DNA from: Pantoea sp. RIT-PI-b
Lineage (GTDB): Bacteria > Pseudomonadota > Gammaproteobacteria > Enterobacterales > Enterobacteriaceae
Direction: 5' to 3'
DNA: 64,000 nucleotides
Assembly (NCBI RefSeq): GCF_001187905.1
Contig: NZ_LGIS01000027.1
Span: forward strand, 124,001 to 188,000
Shown: positions 42,273-52,200 of the stretch, piece after piece
How positions within the stretch are numbered: the stretch's first letter is position 1
How the letters are laid out: each line of letters opens with the position of its first letter
Notes under the pieces: model-generated
Told to the model about the DNA's origin: nothing
What the model saw: only the letters and a program-made list of their open reading frames with translations
Databases searched by the model: none
Position numbers and translations under genes: made by a program

Positions 42273-43271
42273 ATGAACCAGAATACGCTGAAAGTTAACG
42301 ATTCACATGAAGATGCGGAATTCGAGGAAAACAACGGAGCTGAGGTTTTTGATGAGAAGGCTCTCGTTGAGAACGAACCTGGTGATAACAACGACGTAGC
42401 GGAAGAAGAGCTGTTGTCACAGGGTGCGACGCAACGCGTTTTGGATGCGACGCAGCTTTACCTCGGAGAGATTGGTTACTCACCACTGCTGACGGCAGAA
42501 GAAGAAGTCTTCTTTGCACGCCGTGCATTGCGGGGTGATATTCCTTCTCGCCGCCGCATGATTGAAAGTAACTTACGCTTGGTAGTAAAGATTGCCCGCC
42601 GTTACAGCAATCGTGGTCTGGCGCTGCTGGATCTGATTGAAGAGGGTAATCTCGGCTTGATTCGCGCCGTAGAGAAGTTTGACCCAGAACGTGGGTTCCG
42701 TTTCTCAACTTACGCCACGTGGTGGATTCGACAGACTATTGAACGGGCGATCATGAATCAAACCCGTACCATTCGTTTGCCAATCCACATCGTTAAAGAG
42801 TTAAACGTTTATCTGCGTACCGCGCGTGAACTTTCGCACAAGCTTGATCATGAGCCGAGTGCTGAAGAGATTGCCGAGCAGTTAGACAAGCCAGTTGATG
42901 ACGTAAGCCGTATGCTGCGTCTCAATGAGCGCATTACCTCGGTTGATACACCTTTGGGTGGCGATTCCGAAAAAGCGCTGCTGGATATCCTGGCCGATGA
43001 GAAAGACAACGGTCCGGAAGACACCACGCAAGATGATGATATGAAACAAAGCATCGTTAAGTGGTTGTTTGAATTGAATGCCAAGCAGCGTGAAGTGCTG
43101 GCGCGTCGTTTTGGCCTGTTAGGCTATGAAGCGGCAACGCTGGAAGATGTAGGTCGTGAAATCGGGTTGACCCGTGAACGCGTACGTCAAATCCAGGTAG
43201 AAGGGCTGCGCCGTCTGCGTGAGATTCTGCAGACACAGGGCCTGAACATTGAAGCACTGTTTCGCGAATAA
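42273..43271 (+). CDS. rpoS: RNA polymerase sigma factor RpoS (sigma-38)
   Basis: 332-residue stationary-phase and general stress sigma factor. Region 1.2 begins [16 protein letters not shown]; region 2 has [38 protein letters not shown] in two parts and [12 protein letters not shown]; region 4.2 ends [28 protein letters not shown]. The acidic N-terminal 50 residues are longer and more divergent than the rest, as is usual. AGGAGCC precedes ATG. No premature stop or frameshift is seen. Confidence 0.97.
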   Translation: MNQNTLKVNDSHEDAEFEENNGAEVFDEKALVENEPGDNNDVAEEELLSQGATQRVLDATQLYLGEIGYSPLLTAEEEVFFARRALRGDIPSRRRMIESNLRLVVKIARRYSNRGLALLDLIEEGNLGLIRAVEKFDPERGFRFSTYATWWIRQTIERAIMNQTRTIRLPIHIVKELNVYLRTARELSHKLDHEPSAEEIAEQLDKPVDDVSRMLRLNERITSVDTPLGGDSEKALLDILADEKDNGPEDTTQDDDMKQSIVKWLFELNAKQREVLARRFGLLGYEAATLEDVGREIGLTRERVRQIQVEGLRRLREILQTQGLNIEALFRE

Positions 43272-43287
43272 TTTTTACCGATAATGA

Positions 43288-43319
43288 AAAACGGTGACCT
43301 GATGGTCACCGTTTTTTTT
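43288..43319 (+). terminator. Intrinsic terminator after rpoS
   Basis: ACGGTGACC / GGTCACCGT stem (9 bp, loop TGAT) flanked by A and T runs, ending in eight T. It can work in both directions, for rpoS and for the convergent mutS. Confidence 0.95.
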
Positions 43320-43383
43320 CGCCTGCAGGTCAGGTTTTCTGACTGCTTGCAATATAGTTGCTGCCAGCAGTCATTTAGTGACT

Positions 43384-45927
43384 TCAGACCAGCGTCTTGA
43401 GGCGATAAATCCATTCCAGCGCCTGCTTAGGTGTGAGGCTATCAGGATCCAGTGCTTCCAGCGCATCCATCGCTGGTGAGGTTTCTGTCACCAGCAACTG
43501 CATTTGCGAACCTTCCACCGTTGATGCTGCAGAGCTACCGGACAGTGCTTCTAACTCCTTCAGCTTGTTACGTGCACGCTTGATCACCTCTTTCGGCACG
43601 CCCGCCAGCGCAGCTACCGCGAGACCATAGCTTTTGCTCGCCGCGCCATCCTGTACGCTATGCATAAAGGCGATAGTATCGCCATGTTCCACCGCATCCA
43701 GATGCACATTCACCACACCTTCCATTTTCTCTGGTAGCGTAGTCAACTCGAAATAGTGGGTAGCGAACAGCGTCATGGCTTTAATACGATTCGCCAGGCT
43801 CTCTGCACAAGCCCATGCCAGCGACAGCCCATCGTAAGTTGAGGTACCGCGACCAATTTCATCCATTAGCACCAGACTATTTTCGGTGGCGTTATGCAGG
43901 ATATTGGCGGTTTCCGTCATCTCAACCATGAAGGTGGAGCGACCGGAAGCCAGGTCATCTGCAGCGCCGACGCGAGTGAATATACGATCGATCGGGCCGA
44001 TGACCGTTTCTTCTGCGGGCACATAGCTACCAATCCACGCCATCAAAGCGATCAAGGCGGTCTGGCGCATATAGGTACTTTTACCGCCCATATTGGGGCC
44101 GGTAATAATCAGCATGCGCCGTTGCGGAGAGAGCGACAGCGGGTTGGCGATAAAGGGTTCTTTCAGCACCTGTTCAACCACCGGATGGCGTCCTGCGGTA
44201 ATGCGAATCCCCGCTTTTTCTTGCAGCACCGGACGGCAGTAGTTTAGCGTCCAGGCGCGCTCGGCCAGATTGGCTAATACATCCAGTTCTGATAGCGCGG
44301 CTGCGCTGTTTTGCAGCGCTTCAAGGTGCGGCAGCAAACGGTCGAAAAGGTCCTCATAGAGGCCTTTCTCAAGGGCTAACGCTTTCCCTTTTGATGTCAG
44401 AACCTTGTCTTCATACTCTTTCAGTTCGGGGATGATGTAACGCTCAGCATTTTTCAATGTCTGACGGCGAACATAGTGAATGGGTACCAGATGACTTTGC
44501 CCGCGACTTACCTGAATGTAATAGCCGTGAATCGCATTAAAGCCGACTTTCAGCGTATCCAGCCCGAGTTTTTCACGCTCGCGAATCTCCAGGCGATCAA
44601 GATAATCGGTGGCACCATCCGCCAGGGCGCGCCATTCGTCGAGCTCAGCATTGTATCCCGGGGCAATCACGCCACCGTCGCGCACCAGCACCGGCGGTGA
44701 TTCAATAATGGCTTGCTCGAGCAGCTCACGCAGCTCGTTGAACTCACCCATCTGAGACCGCAGGTTAATTAGCTGCGTAGCCTCAACGCCTGCAAGCTGC
44801 TGGTTTAACTCTGGCAATTGTTGGAAGGCGTGACGCATGCGCGCCAAATCGCGGGGGCGAGCAGTACGCAGCGCGAGGCGCGCCAGAATACGTTCCAGAT
44901 CGCCCACCTGCCGCAGCACCGGCTGCAATTCCTGGCTGAGTGATTGCAGCTCAGCGATAGATTCCTGGCGACGAGCAATAGTAGAGACATCACGCAGTGG
45001 CATATGTAGCCACCGTTTAAGCATACGGCTGCCCATAGGCGTGACGGTTTTATCCAGTATTGCCGCCAGCGTATTCTCGATTCCACCCGCCAGATTCTGA
45101 GTGATCTCCAGATTTCGGCGTGTGGCGGCATCCATAATCACGCTATCCTGCTGACGATCCATGCTCAGCGAGCGGATATGCGGCAGCGAGGTGCGTTGCG
45201 TATCCTTGACATATTGCAGTAGACAACCGGCGGCACGCAGTGCCAGGTGGGCCTGCTCGACACCAAAACCGCTCAGATCGCGGGTGCCAAACTGCAGATT
45301 GAGCTGTTGGCGCGCCGTATCGATTTCATATTCCCACAGCGGACGGCGACGCAGACCACGACGTTGATCAATCAGCGTCATCGCCTGGAAATCTTCGGGA
45401 TAGAGTAGCTCAGCGGGATTGGTACGCTGCAGTTCCGCCGCCATTGTTTCCACATCGCCCGGTTCACTCAGGCGGAATCGACCAGAGCTGATATCTAACG
45501 TCGCGTAACCAAAGCCGCGCTGGCTCTGAAAGATAGCGGCCAGAAGATTATCCTGGCGCTCTTGCAGTAAAGCTTCATCGCTGATGGTGCCCGGTGTAAC
45601 GATACGCACGACTTTGCGCTCAACCGGGCCTTTGCTCAAGGCGGGATCGCCAATCTGCTCGCAGATCGCGACTGATTCGCCGAGCTGGACCAGTTTCGCC
45701 AGATAACCTTCAACCGCATGATAGGGCACACCCGCCATCGGGATGGGTTCTCCCGCGGATGCGCCACGCTTAGTCAGAGATATTTCCAGCAGCTGCGAGG
45801 CGCGTTTCGCGTCATCGTAAAACAGCTCGTAGAAATCGCCCATGCGGTAAAACAGCAGGATGTCAGGATGATCGGCCTTCAGGCGCAGGTATTGCTGCAT
45901 CATCGGCGTATGGCCACTAAAGTCCAT
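43384..45927 (-). CDS. mutS: DNA mismatch repair protein MutS
   Basis: 847-residue mismatch-recognition ATPase. N-terminal mismatch-binding motif [11 protein letters not shown] contains the Phe and Glu that contact the mismatch; the ATPase core has [13 protein letters not shown] (Walker A), [16 protein letters not shown] (Walker B/signature) and FATHYFELT; the C-terminal tetramerisation segment ends [14 protein letters not shown]. Upstream in-frame ATGs at 45963 and 45945 exist, but 45927 has AAAGGAG eight bases away and is the family start. In E. coli K-12 and Salmonella a variable region separates rpoS and mutS; here they are convergent neighbours with only 112 bases between. Confidence 0.96.
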   Translation of the reverse strand: MDFSGHTPMMQQYLRLKADHPDILLFYRMGDFYELFYDDAKRASQLLEISLTKRGASAGEPIPMAGVPYHAVEGYLAKLVQLGESVAICEQIGDPALSKGPVERKVVRIVTPGTISDEALLQERQDNLLAAIFQSQRGFGYATLDISSGRFRLSEPGDVETMAAELQRTNPAELLYPEDFQAMTLIDQRRGLRRRPLWEYEIDTARQQLNLQFGTRDLSGFGVEQAHLALRAAGCLLQYVKDTQRTSLPHIRSLSMDRQQDSVIMDAATRRNLEITQNLAGGIENTLAAILDKTVTPMGSRMLKRWLHMPLRDVSTIARRQESIAELQSLSQELQPVLRQVGDLERILARLALRTARPRDLARMRHAFQQLPELNQQLAGVEATQLINLRSQMGEFNELRELLEQAIIESPPVLVRDGGVIAPGYNAELDEWRALADGATDYLDRLEIREREKLGLDTLKVGFNAIHGYYIQVSRGQSHLVPIHYVRRQTLKNAERYIIPELKEYEDKVLTSKGKALALEKGLYEDLFDRLLPHLEALQNSAAALSELDVLANLAERAWTLNYCRPVLQEKAGIRITAGRHPVVEQVLKEPFIANPLSLSPQRRMLIITGPNMGGKSTYMRQTALIALMAWIGSYVPAEETVIGPIDRIFTRVGAADDLASGRSTFMVEMTETANILHNATENSLVLMDEIGRGTSTYDGLSLAWACAESLANRIKAMTLFATHYFELTTLPEKMEGVVNVHLDAVEHGDTIAFMHSVQDGAASKSYGLAVAALAGVPKEVIKRARNKLKELEALSGSSAASTVEGSQMQLLVTETSPAMDALEALDPDSLTPKQALEWIYRLKTLV

Positions 45928-46290
45928 TTGCTCTGCTCCTTTCATCGTATTCTCACTCAACATTCATTCTTTTAATTGCCTGAGGCTGGGTCAATGCAGC
46001 CGGAAGTCCCGTTATCGTGGATAAATAACGAAAGCGGGATATTACCATTTTTGCCACAATACCTTCATCCGCCAGTAGGGCTTTCTGGCTGCCGACCATA
46101 ACAAATTGCCTTAAGCGGTAAAAAGCAAATTTTAACGAAAAAGGTAAAGTGTGGAGCCGTTTCGCAAATTCACACTGTAACCGGCTGAAACCGGCGGCAA
46201 AGGGCTAAATTTTAAGATATTGCTCTGTATGTCACTTCAATGAACGATTACCATGAGTGCTTCCGGTTTCACCTGGCTTATGGATATCCA
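45928..46290. other. mutS-mltB divergent intergenic region
   Basis: 363 bases with no supportable gene. It contains a small imperfect stem CCCGTTAT / ATAACG-AAGCGGG around 46010-46042 and AT-rich stretches (46110-46150) that probably carry the promoters of mutS (leftward) and mltB (rightward). I could not assign -35/-10 boxes with confidence. Confidence 0.5.
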
Positions 46291-47373
46291 ATGCGTTTTA
46301 AGGTTGCTCTTCTTCCGCTTATCACTCTGCTTGCTGCTTGCAGCAGTAAGCCTGCATCTCATCAGCAACCCGCCGTTGTTCCTGCACCTAAAGGCGGTTT
46401 TTTACTGGAGCCTTCCCACGCGATTCAGCCTATGTTTGGCGATTTTGCCGGTAATCCAGTTGCTGAGCAGTTCATTGACCAAATGGTGGCAAAGCACGGC
46501 TTTAATCGTGAGCAGCTGCACGCGGTCATTGGCCAGGCGAAGCGTCTCGATTACGTACTGCGTTTAATGGACCAGCAAGCTCCAAGCTATACGCCGCCAA
46601 CCGGACCGAATGGCGCGTGGATTCGCTATCGCAATAAGTTTATTACGCCGGATAACGTGCAGAACGGCGTGGCATTCTGGAATCAGTATCAGGATGCACT
46701 GCAGCGTGCGCAGCAGGTCTACGGTGTGCCGCCGGAAATCATTGTTGGTATTATCGGTGTCGAAACGCGTTGGGGCCGGGTGATGGGCAAAACGCGCTTG
46801 CTGGATGCGCTGGCAACGCTGTCATTTAGCTATCCACGTCGTTCGGCCTACTTCAGCGGTGAGCTGGAGACCTTCCTGCTGATGGCGCGTACAGAACAAG
46901 ATGATCCGCTGGATCTACGCGGGTCCTTTGCCGGTGCTATGGGTTATGGGCAGTTCATGCCATCCTCTTACAAGCAATATGCGGTTGATTTTAATGGTGA
47001 TGGCCACATTAACCTGTGGGATCCGGTTGATGCGATTGGCAGCGTAGCCAATTACTTTAAAGAACACGGCTGGCGTGCTGGAGAAAATGTTGCGGTTCCT
47101 GCGAGCGGTCAGGCTCCAGCATTAGAGAATGGCTTCAAAACTAAATATCCCGTCAGCACCTTAGCGGCAAGTGGCCTGACGCCGCAAGGATCGCTGGACG
47201 GTAATAATCAGGTAAGTTTATTGCGTCTGGACCTCGGCACCAGCTACCAGTATTGGTATGGCCTGCCAAACTTCTATGCAATTACCCGCTATAACCACAG
47301 CACGCACTACGCAATGGCGGTGTGGCAACTGGGTGAAGCCGTCGCTAAAGCGCGTCAGGGCAGTGTCTTTTAA
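46291..47373 (+). CDS. mltB: Membrane-bound lytic murein transglycosylase B
   Basis: 360-residue outer-membrane lipoprotein (lipobox LLAAC, Cys17) of glycoside hydrolase family 103 that cleaves peptidoglycan to 1,6-anhydromuropeptides. The catalytic Glu lies in GIIGVETRWGRVMGK, with SFAGAMGYGQFMPSSYKQYA and the EF-hand-like calcium loop DFNGDGHINLWD following. Frame extends 17 codons upstream, but ATG 46291 gives a proper lipoprotein signal. Confidence 0.95.
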   Translation: MRFKVALLPLITLLAACSSKPASHQQPAVVPAPKGGFLLEPSHAIQPMFGDFAGNPVAEQFIDQMVAKHGFNREQLHAVIGQAKRLDYVLRLMDQQAPSYTPPTGPNGAWIRYRNKFITPDNVQNGVAFWNQYQDALQRAQQVYGVPPEIIVGIIGVETRWGRVMGKTRLLDALATLSFSYPRRSAYFSGELETFLLMARTEQDDPLDLRGSFAGAMGYGQFMPSSYKQYAVDFNGDGHINLWDPVDAIGSVANYFKEHGWRAGENVAVPASGQAPALENGFKTKYPVSTLAASGLTPQGSLDGNNQVSLLRLDLGTSYQYWYGLPNFYAITRYNHSTHYAMAVWQLGEAVAKARQGSVF

Positions 47374-47458
47374 TGCTGTCCTTGTAAAGTGTGAGGGTAT
47401 AAGATGGCGGCCCTTTTGCGGTGCCATCTTCACCGCATCCTACTTCTGAGGAGCGCTT

Positions 47459-47794
47459 ATGAGTACCTTACCTGCCTGTCCTGTATGCCAGGCCGATTAC
47501 ACCTGGCAAGATGGTGATAATCTGAATTGCCCATCTTGTGGTCATATCTGGACGGCAAGTGGCGATGATGCAGTGGATGGTTTAGTTGTACGCGACGCCA
47601 ACGGTAATTTATTGGTGGATGGCGATAGCGTCACTGTTATCAAAGATCTCAAGGTTAAAGGCAGTTCTTCCACGTTAAAAATCGGCACCAAGGTAAAAAG
47701 CATTCGTTTAGTCGAAGGTGATCACAATATTGATTGCAAGATCGAGGGTTTTGGTCCGATGAAACTCAAATCTGAATTTGTAAAAAAGAACTAA
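47459..47794 (+). CDS. yjdM: YjdM/PhnA family zinc-ribbon protein
   Basis: 111-residue protein: N-terminal zinc ribbon (CPVCQADY...CPSCGH, two CxxC) and a conserved C-terminal SH3-like domain ([37 protein letters not shown]). Formerly called PhnA, but it is not part of phosphonate degradation in E. coli; function unclear. A stem AAGATGGC / GCCATCTT (47401-47430) lies in the gap after mltB. GAGGAGCGCTT precedes the ATG. Confidence 0.92.
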   Translation: MSTLPACPVCQADYTWQDGDNLNCPSCGHIWTASGDDAVDGLVVRDANGNLLVDGDSVTVIKDLKVKGSSSTLKIGTKVKSIRLVEGDHNIDCKIEGFGPMKLKSEFVKKN

Positions 47795-47805
47795 AACTAA
47801 TGACG

Positions 47806-47834
47806 GGACGGCACCGCGCCGTCCTGCCTGTTTT
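47806..47834. terminator. Bidirectional terminator between yjdM and the DapA-family gene
   Basis: Stem GGACGGC / GCCGTCC (7 bp, loop ACCGC) followed on the plus strand by TGCCTGTTTT. It serves two convergent genes. Confidence 0.7.
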
Positions 47835-48720
47835 AACTCAGCAAACGATCCACTTCCGCGCACTGTTCCGCTGTCAGCTCGCCGCCGTAATTACGCGAGT
47901 AGCTGCTCATCGAATCAAATCGGCGGGCGACAGCCGTTTTGATGGTGGTAACAAAATCATCGCCAATAGTGTAAATCGCCATCAGCTTTCCGATGCGCTG
48001 TTGAATCTCGGCGAGCTGCGTTACATCCCCAGCACGCCATGCCTGCATCGCTCGGGCAAAAAGCTCCGGCACAATATTGTTCAATCCAGAAATCACACCT
48101 GAACCACCAGCCAGTAGATTGGGCAGCAGATATTCGTCGTAGCCAGAAAGTACGGTAAAATCAGCGCGAACGCTCCTTGTTTCATCAATCATCGCGCGGT
48201 TGTGCGACAAACAATCCATGGTGTCTTTGATGCCAATAAAATTGGGCAACTCGGCTGCCAGTTCCGCTACTAGCGCTGGCGTTAAATCGCAACCGGTGCG
48301 TGCCGGAAAATTATAGGCGAACCACTTGCCGCCTAGCTGTTTATCCAGCGTTTTGAAATAGTTCAGCAGTTGCTTCTGTGTCTGCCCGTAATAATAAGGA
48401 GGCAGCACCATCACCGCATCAAAGCCGTTCTGCCAGGCGGCGTCCGCCAGCTGCAGCATATCGGGAATGCAGGTACTGGAGACATTTGCCACCATAGTCA
48501 GTGGCGAAAGTTGGCGTGCCTCGTGGATGAGCAGTAGTCTTTCCTGTTGAGTAAGCGATGCAAATTCACCAATACTGCCCATTAACAGCAGGGTATCAAT
48601 GCCCGATTGACTCAGGCGTGAAAAATGGCGTCCAAGTGCTTCAATGTCCAAATTATTCTTATTATCAAAAGGCGTTACTGAGGGACACCATACGCCGGAC
48701 AATAGCGGTTTTGCAGTCAT
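47833..48720 (-). CDS. DapA/NanA-family aldolase or lyase, specificity unknown
   Basis: 295-residue member of the dihydrodipicolinate synthase / N-acetylneuraminate lyase superfamily (TIM barrel, class I Schiff-base chemistry). The Schiff-base lysine is Lys165 in FIGIKDTMD; the tyrosine in YNFPARTG and the pyruvate-binding GSIGEFASLT are present. SYSRNYGG near the C-terminus is unlike true DapA. It stands alone, without sialic-acid, pentonate or lysine genes beside it, so a 2-keto-3-deoxy sugar acid aldolase is plausible but not shown. It diverges from tam. Confidence 0.8.
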   Translation of the reverse strand: MTAKPLLSGVWCPSVTPFDNKNNLDIEALGRHFSRLSQSGIDTLLLMGSIGEFASLTQQERLLLIHEARQLSPLTMVANVSSTCIPDMLQLADAAWQNGFDAVMVLPPYYYGQTQKQLLNYFKTLDKQLGGKWFAYNFPARTGCDLTPALVAELAAELPNFIGIKDTMDCLSHNRAMIDETRSVRADFTVLSGYDEYLLPNLLAGGSGVISGLNNIVPELFARAMQAWRAGDVTQLAEIQQRIGKLMAIYTIGDDFVTTIKTAVARRFDSMSSYSRNYGGELTAEQCAEVDRLLS

Positions 48721-48889
48721 GCCAGGTTCCTTAATTTATTAAAAATGAAACGTTGTTTTAAGTTAGTGATAACTGCGCATACTCACCAGTCACCAAAGAC
48801 AAAAAGGTGAGGTATCGCACTATTCTCTTTCTGTGAAGACGGCAAAAACAGGTAGTGTGTGGCTCTTCAGCCAAGACAGGAGCTTTGCC

Positions 48890-49666
48890 ATGCAAGACTG
48901 GAATCCCCAGCTGTATCGTCAATTCGAATCGGAGCGTACGCGTCCGGCGCGAGAGTTATTGGAGCGCATTCCACAAGCTGATGTGCGCTTTGCCACTGAC
49001 CTTGGCTGCGGGCCGGGCAACAGCACGGAGCTGTTGGTGCAAGCGTGGCCGAATGCGCAGATAACCGGGATTGATAGTTCTGAAGCGATGTTACAGCAGG
49101 CCCGAGAACGACTGCCTTCTTGCCGCTTTCAGCAGGCGGATATTCGCACCTGGCAGGCCGAGCAGCCGCAACAGGTGATTTATGCAAACGCCTCACTGCA
49201 ATGGTTGACTGAACACCACACATTGCTGCCGCATCTGGTGAGTCAATTGGCTGTGGGTGGCGCATTAGCGATTCAGATGCCGGACAATCTTGAAGAGCCG
49301 TCGCACCGTTTAATGCGAGACGTGGCGGAGCGTGAAAACTGGCAGGGACTGATTTCGCCGCAGGCGGCAGATCGCAAGCGTCTGTTGACCACCGACCAGT
49401 ATTACGATCTGTTAAGCGATGCGGGTTGTCAGGTCGATATCTGGCGCACCACCTATTATCATCCAATGACCGATGCGCAGGGCATTATTACCTGGTTACG
49501 TGCGACAGGACTGCGTCCTTTCCTCGCGGGGCTGGATGATACGCAGCAATCGGCTTTTCTCCATGATTATCACCAGGCGCTCATTCCGGCTTATCCCGCT
49601 CGTAGCAATGGCAAGGTTTTGTTAGCTTTCCCGCGTTTGTTCATGGTTGCAGTGAAAACAGGCTGA
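48890..49666 (+). CDS. tam: Trans-aconitate 2-methyltransferase
   Basis: 258-residue SAM-dependent methyltransferase that detoxifies trans-aconitate, an inhibitor of aconitase. [12 protein letters not shown] is the family N-terminus, with the SAM motif [24 protein letters not shown], and [18 protein letters not shown] precedes ATG 48890; an in-frame ATG is not needed upstream although the frame is open to 48833 (GTG). Not in its E. coli K-12 location. Confidence 0.92.
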   Translation: MQDWNPQLYRQFESERTRPARELLERIPQADVRFATDLGCGPGNSTELLVQAWPNAQITGIDSSEAMLQQARERLPSCRFQQADIRTWQAEQPQQVIYANASLQWLTEHHTLLPHLVSQLAVGGALAIQMPDNLEEPSHRLMRDVAERENWQGLISPQAADRKRLLTTDQYYDLLSDAGCQVDIWRTTYYHPMTDAQGIITWLRATGLRPFLAGLDDTQQSAFLHDYHQALIPAYPARSNGKVLLAFPRLFMVAVKTG

Positions 49667-49768
49667 GGTAACTGGAAGCAAGTACGCAGAATGGGTCGCT
49701 GAAGGTTGAAAAGGGCTTTTCAGCGCACCATTTACTGCTAACGTGAGGCGCCATAACGGGAGAAGGCG

Positions 49769-50263
49769 ATGAACGATGAACAATTGCAGCAGTTGAGTTA
49801 CCGCATTGGCGAACAGCTAAAAATTCGTCAGGCAACAATCACCGCAGCGGAATCCTGCACCGGTGGCTGGATTGCGAAGGTATTTACCGATATCAGCGGT
49901 AGCTCCGCCTGGTTTGAGCGCGGTTTCGTGACATACAGCAATCAAGCTAAACAGCAAATGGTCGGTGTGCAGGTTAGCACGCTGGAGCAGCATGGTGCGG
50001 TGAGCGAACCAACCGTGCGTGAGATGGCAGTCGGTGCGGGGAAAGCGGCGGCGGCAGAATATGCCATTGCCGTGAGCGGTATTGCGGGGCCGGATGGCGG
50101 CACGCCAGATAAACCGGTGGGCACCGTGTGGTTTGCTATCGCGGGCCCTGAGGGCCGCGTATTAGCGCAGCGCAAGATTTTTGCCGGTGACCGTGATGCG
50201 GTACGCCGACAATCTGTGGCCTGGGCGCTACAAACGCTGCTTGATGAATTTCTGACAAATTAA
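49769..50263 (+). CDS. pncC: Nicotinamide-nucleotide amidohydrolase PncC (CinA C-terminal domain)
   Basis: 164-residue NMN deamidase of the pyridine nucleotide cycle, converting NMN to NaMN. AAESCTGGWIAKVFTD carries the catalytic serine region, with ITAAES..., FERGFVTYSNQAK and SGIAGPDGGTPDKPVGTVW being family hallmarks. It is immediately before recA, as in E. coli (ygaD). Confidence 0.95.
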   Translation: MNDEQLQQLSYRIGEQLKIRQATITAAESCTGGWIAKVFTDISGSSAWFERGFVTYSNQAKQQMVGVQVSTLEQHGAVSEPTVREMAVGAGKAAAAEYAIAVSGIAGPDGGTPDKPVGTVWFAIAGPEGRVLAQRKIFAGDRDAVRRQSVAWALQTLLDEFLTN

Positions 50264-50265
50264 AC

Positions 50266-50293
50266 TTGATACTGTATGACCATACAGTATAAT
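50266..50293 (+). promoter_or_regulatory. recA promoter with LexA (SOS) box
   Basis: TTGATA (50266-50271) and TATAAT (50288-50293) are 16 bases apart. The spacer is the LexA operator TACTGTATGACCATACAGTA (50270-50289), a perfect match to CTGT-N8-ACAG. Same architecture as E. coli recA, so SOS induction is expected. Confidence 0.95.
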
Positions 50294-50355
50294 TAGCAGC
50301 AACAGAACGAGCGACATATTTGGTGTCGGCTCACCCAGCATGATTAGGAGTGGAA

Positions 50356-51426
50356 ATGGCGATCGACGAGAACAAACAGAAGGCTTTAGCTGCCGCACTG
50401 GGCCAGATTGAGAAGCAATTTGGTAAAGGCTCCATCATGCGCTTGGGTGAAGACCGCTCAATGGATGTCGAAACCATCTCTACCGGTTCACTGTCACTGG
50501 ATATCGCGCTCGGCGCGGGTGGCTTGCCGATGGGACGTATCGTTGAGATTTACGGACCGGAATCTTCGGGTAAAACCACCCTGACTCTGCAGGTTATTGC
50601 CTCAGCACAGCGCAAAGGTAAAACCTGTGCCTTTATCGATGCTGAGCACGCATTGGATCCGGTATACGCGAAAAAACTGGGCGTTGATATCGATAACCTG
50701 CTGTGCTCACAGCCGGATACCGGTGAACAAGCGCTGGAGATCTGTGATGCCTTGGCGCGTTCGGGCGCAGTTGACGTGATCATCGTTGACTCCGTGGCGG
50801 CTCTGACGCCGAAAGCGGAAATTGAAGGTGAGATCGGTGATTCGCACATGGGTCTGGCCGCGCGTATGATGAGCCAGGCAATGCGTAAGCTCGCAGGTAA
50901 CCTGAAGCAGTCCAATACGCTGCTGATCTTCATCAACCAGATTCGTATGAAGATTGGCGTGATGTTCGGTAACCCGGAAACCACGACCGGTGGTAACGCG
51001 CTGAAATTTTACGCTTCTGTTCGTCTGGACATCCGCCGTATCGGTGCGATCAAAGAGGGCGACGAAGTAGTAGGTAGCGAAACTCGCGTGAAGGTAGTGA
51101 AGAACAAAATTGCTGCACCGTTTAAGCAGGCTGAATTCCAGATCATGTACGGCGAAGGCATTAACACCTTTGGCGAGCTGGTGGACCTTGGCGTGAAGCA
51201 CAAGCTGGTTGAGAAAGCCGGTGCCTGGTACAGCTACAACGGTGAGAAGATTGGTCAGGGTAAAGCTAACTCAACCAACTTCCTTAAAGAGAATCCAGCG
51301 ATTGCGAATGAGATCGACAAAAAGCTGCGTGACTTGCTGTTGAGCGGTGATGCAGTAGCAGCAGACACCGCGAAAATCTCGGCTGAAGATCGCGAAGAAG
51401 CCAGCGAAACTAACGAAGATTTCTAA
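50356..51426 (+). CDS. recA: RecA recombinase
   Basis: 356-residue ATPase for homologous recombination and SOS co-protease. Walker [14 protein letters not shown], Walker [11 protein letters not shown], loop L1 [16 protein letters not shown] and L2 [14 protein letters not shown] are present; the acidic C-terminus ends SETNEDF. A GTG six bases upstream is in frame, but ATG 50356 after AGGAG gives MAIDENKQK. Codon usage is more biased to optimal codons than in neighbours. Confidence 0.98.
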   Translation: MAIDENKQKALAAALGQIEKQFGKGSIMRLGEDRSMDVETISTGSLSLDIALGAGGLPMGRIVEIYGPESSGKTTLTLQVIASAQRKGKTCAFIDAEHALDPVYAKKLGVDIDNLLCSQPDTGEQALEICDALARSGAVDVIIVDSVAALTPKAEIEGEIGDSHMGLAARMMSQAMRKLAGNLKQSNTLLIFINQIRMKIGVMFGNPETTTGGNALKFYASVRLDIRRIGAIKEGDEVVGSETRVKVVKNKIAAPFKQAEFQIMYGEGINTFGELVDLGVKHKLVEKAGAWYSYNGEKIGQGKANSTNFLKENPAIANEIDKKLRDLLLSGDAVAADTAKISAEDREEASETNEDF

Positions 51427-51432
51427 AATATT

Positions 51433-51464
51433 AACGGGAGCAGAGATGCTCCCGTTTTGCTTTT
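51433..51464 (+). terminator. Intrinsic terminator between recA and recX
   Basis: AACGGGAGCA / TGCTCCCGTT stem (10 bp, loop GAGA) followed by TTGCTTTT. Partial read-through would give lower recX expression, as known for E. coli. Confidence 0.9.
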
Positions 51465-51549
51465 CCCCGCCAGCGCTTTTCCTCCTCGCCTTCTTGCTTT
51501 ACCCTGCGACCCTGCGACCCTGCACGACTGTTAGAACAAGGTTGATCAT

Positions 51550-52065
51550 ATGTCATCGTCACCATCTGTGGCACCCGTGCCAACATATTCCCGTTTGCTG
51601 GACCGCGCCATGCGTATCCTTACGCAGCGCGATCACAGTCGCGAAGAGCTGAAACGTAAATTGCAGCTCTCTGCACAGCGTGCAGCGTATTTGCAGCAGC
51701 AGGAAAACACGCCCATTCCCAATGAGCTGCTGGAAAAAGTGCTCGACTGGTGTCAGGAGAGCGGTTGGCTCAACGATGAACGCTTTACCGAACGCTTTAT
51801 TCAAAGCCGTGCCCGGAAGGGATATGGCCCACAGCGCGTGCGTATGGAGTTGCAACAAAAAGGCATTGGCCGCGATGAGATAAATCAGGCGCTGTTCGAT
51901 ACCGACGTTAACTGGAGCTTATGCGCCGCCGATCTTGCCAAACGCAAATTTGGCGAGCCCTTACCGCAAACCTGGGCCGAGAAAAGTAAGGTACAGCGTT
52001 TTTTAATGTCGAAAGGCTTTATGATGGAAGATATTCAGGCTGTTTTCAGAAATAGTGACGACTGA
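51550..52065 (+). CDS. recX: Regulatory protein RecX
   Basis: 171-residue helical-repeat protein that binds and inhibits RecA filaments. Conserved features: RAMRILTQRDHSREELKRKL, WLNDERFTERFIQSRARKGYG and the C-terminal KVQRFLMSKGFMMEDI. It follows recA after a terminator, as in E. coli, and has a good ATG though a weak ribosome site. Confidence 0.94.
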   Translation: MSSSPSVAPVPTYSRLLDRAMRILTQRDHSREELKRKLQLSAQRAAYLQQQENTPIPNELLEKVLDWCQESGWLNDERFTERFIQSRARKGYGPQRVRMELQQKGIGRDEINQALFDTDVNWSLCAADLAKRKFGEPLPQTWAEKSKVQRFLMSKGFMMEDIQAVFRNSDD

Positions 52066-52200
52066 AAGGCGATGTGATTTTACTTCCCACTGAAGAAAAT
52101 TTATCTTATTCCCACTTTTTGTTCCTCAGTCAGCGGCAGGCCGGATGGATGTGGTTTGCCAGCGAAAGGGAACGTTCGTTAGCGTGATTCCAGGAATTTT

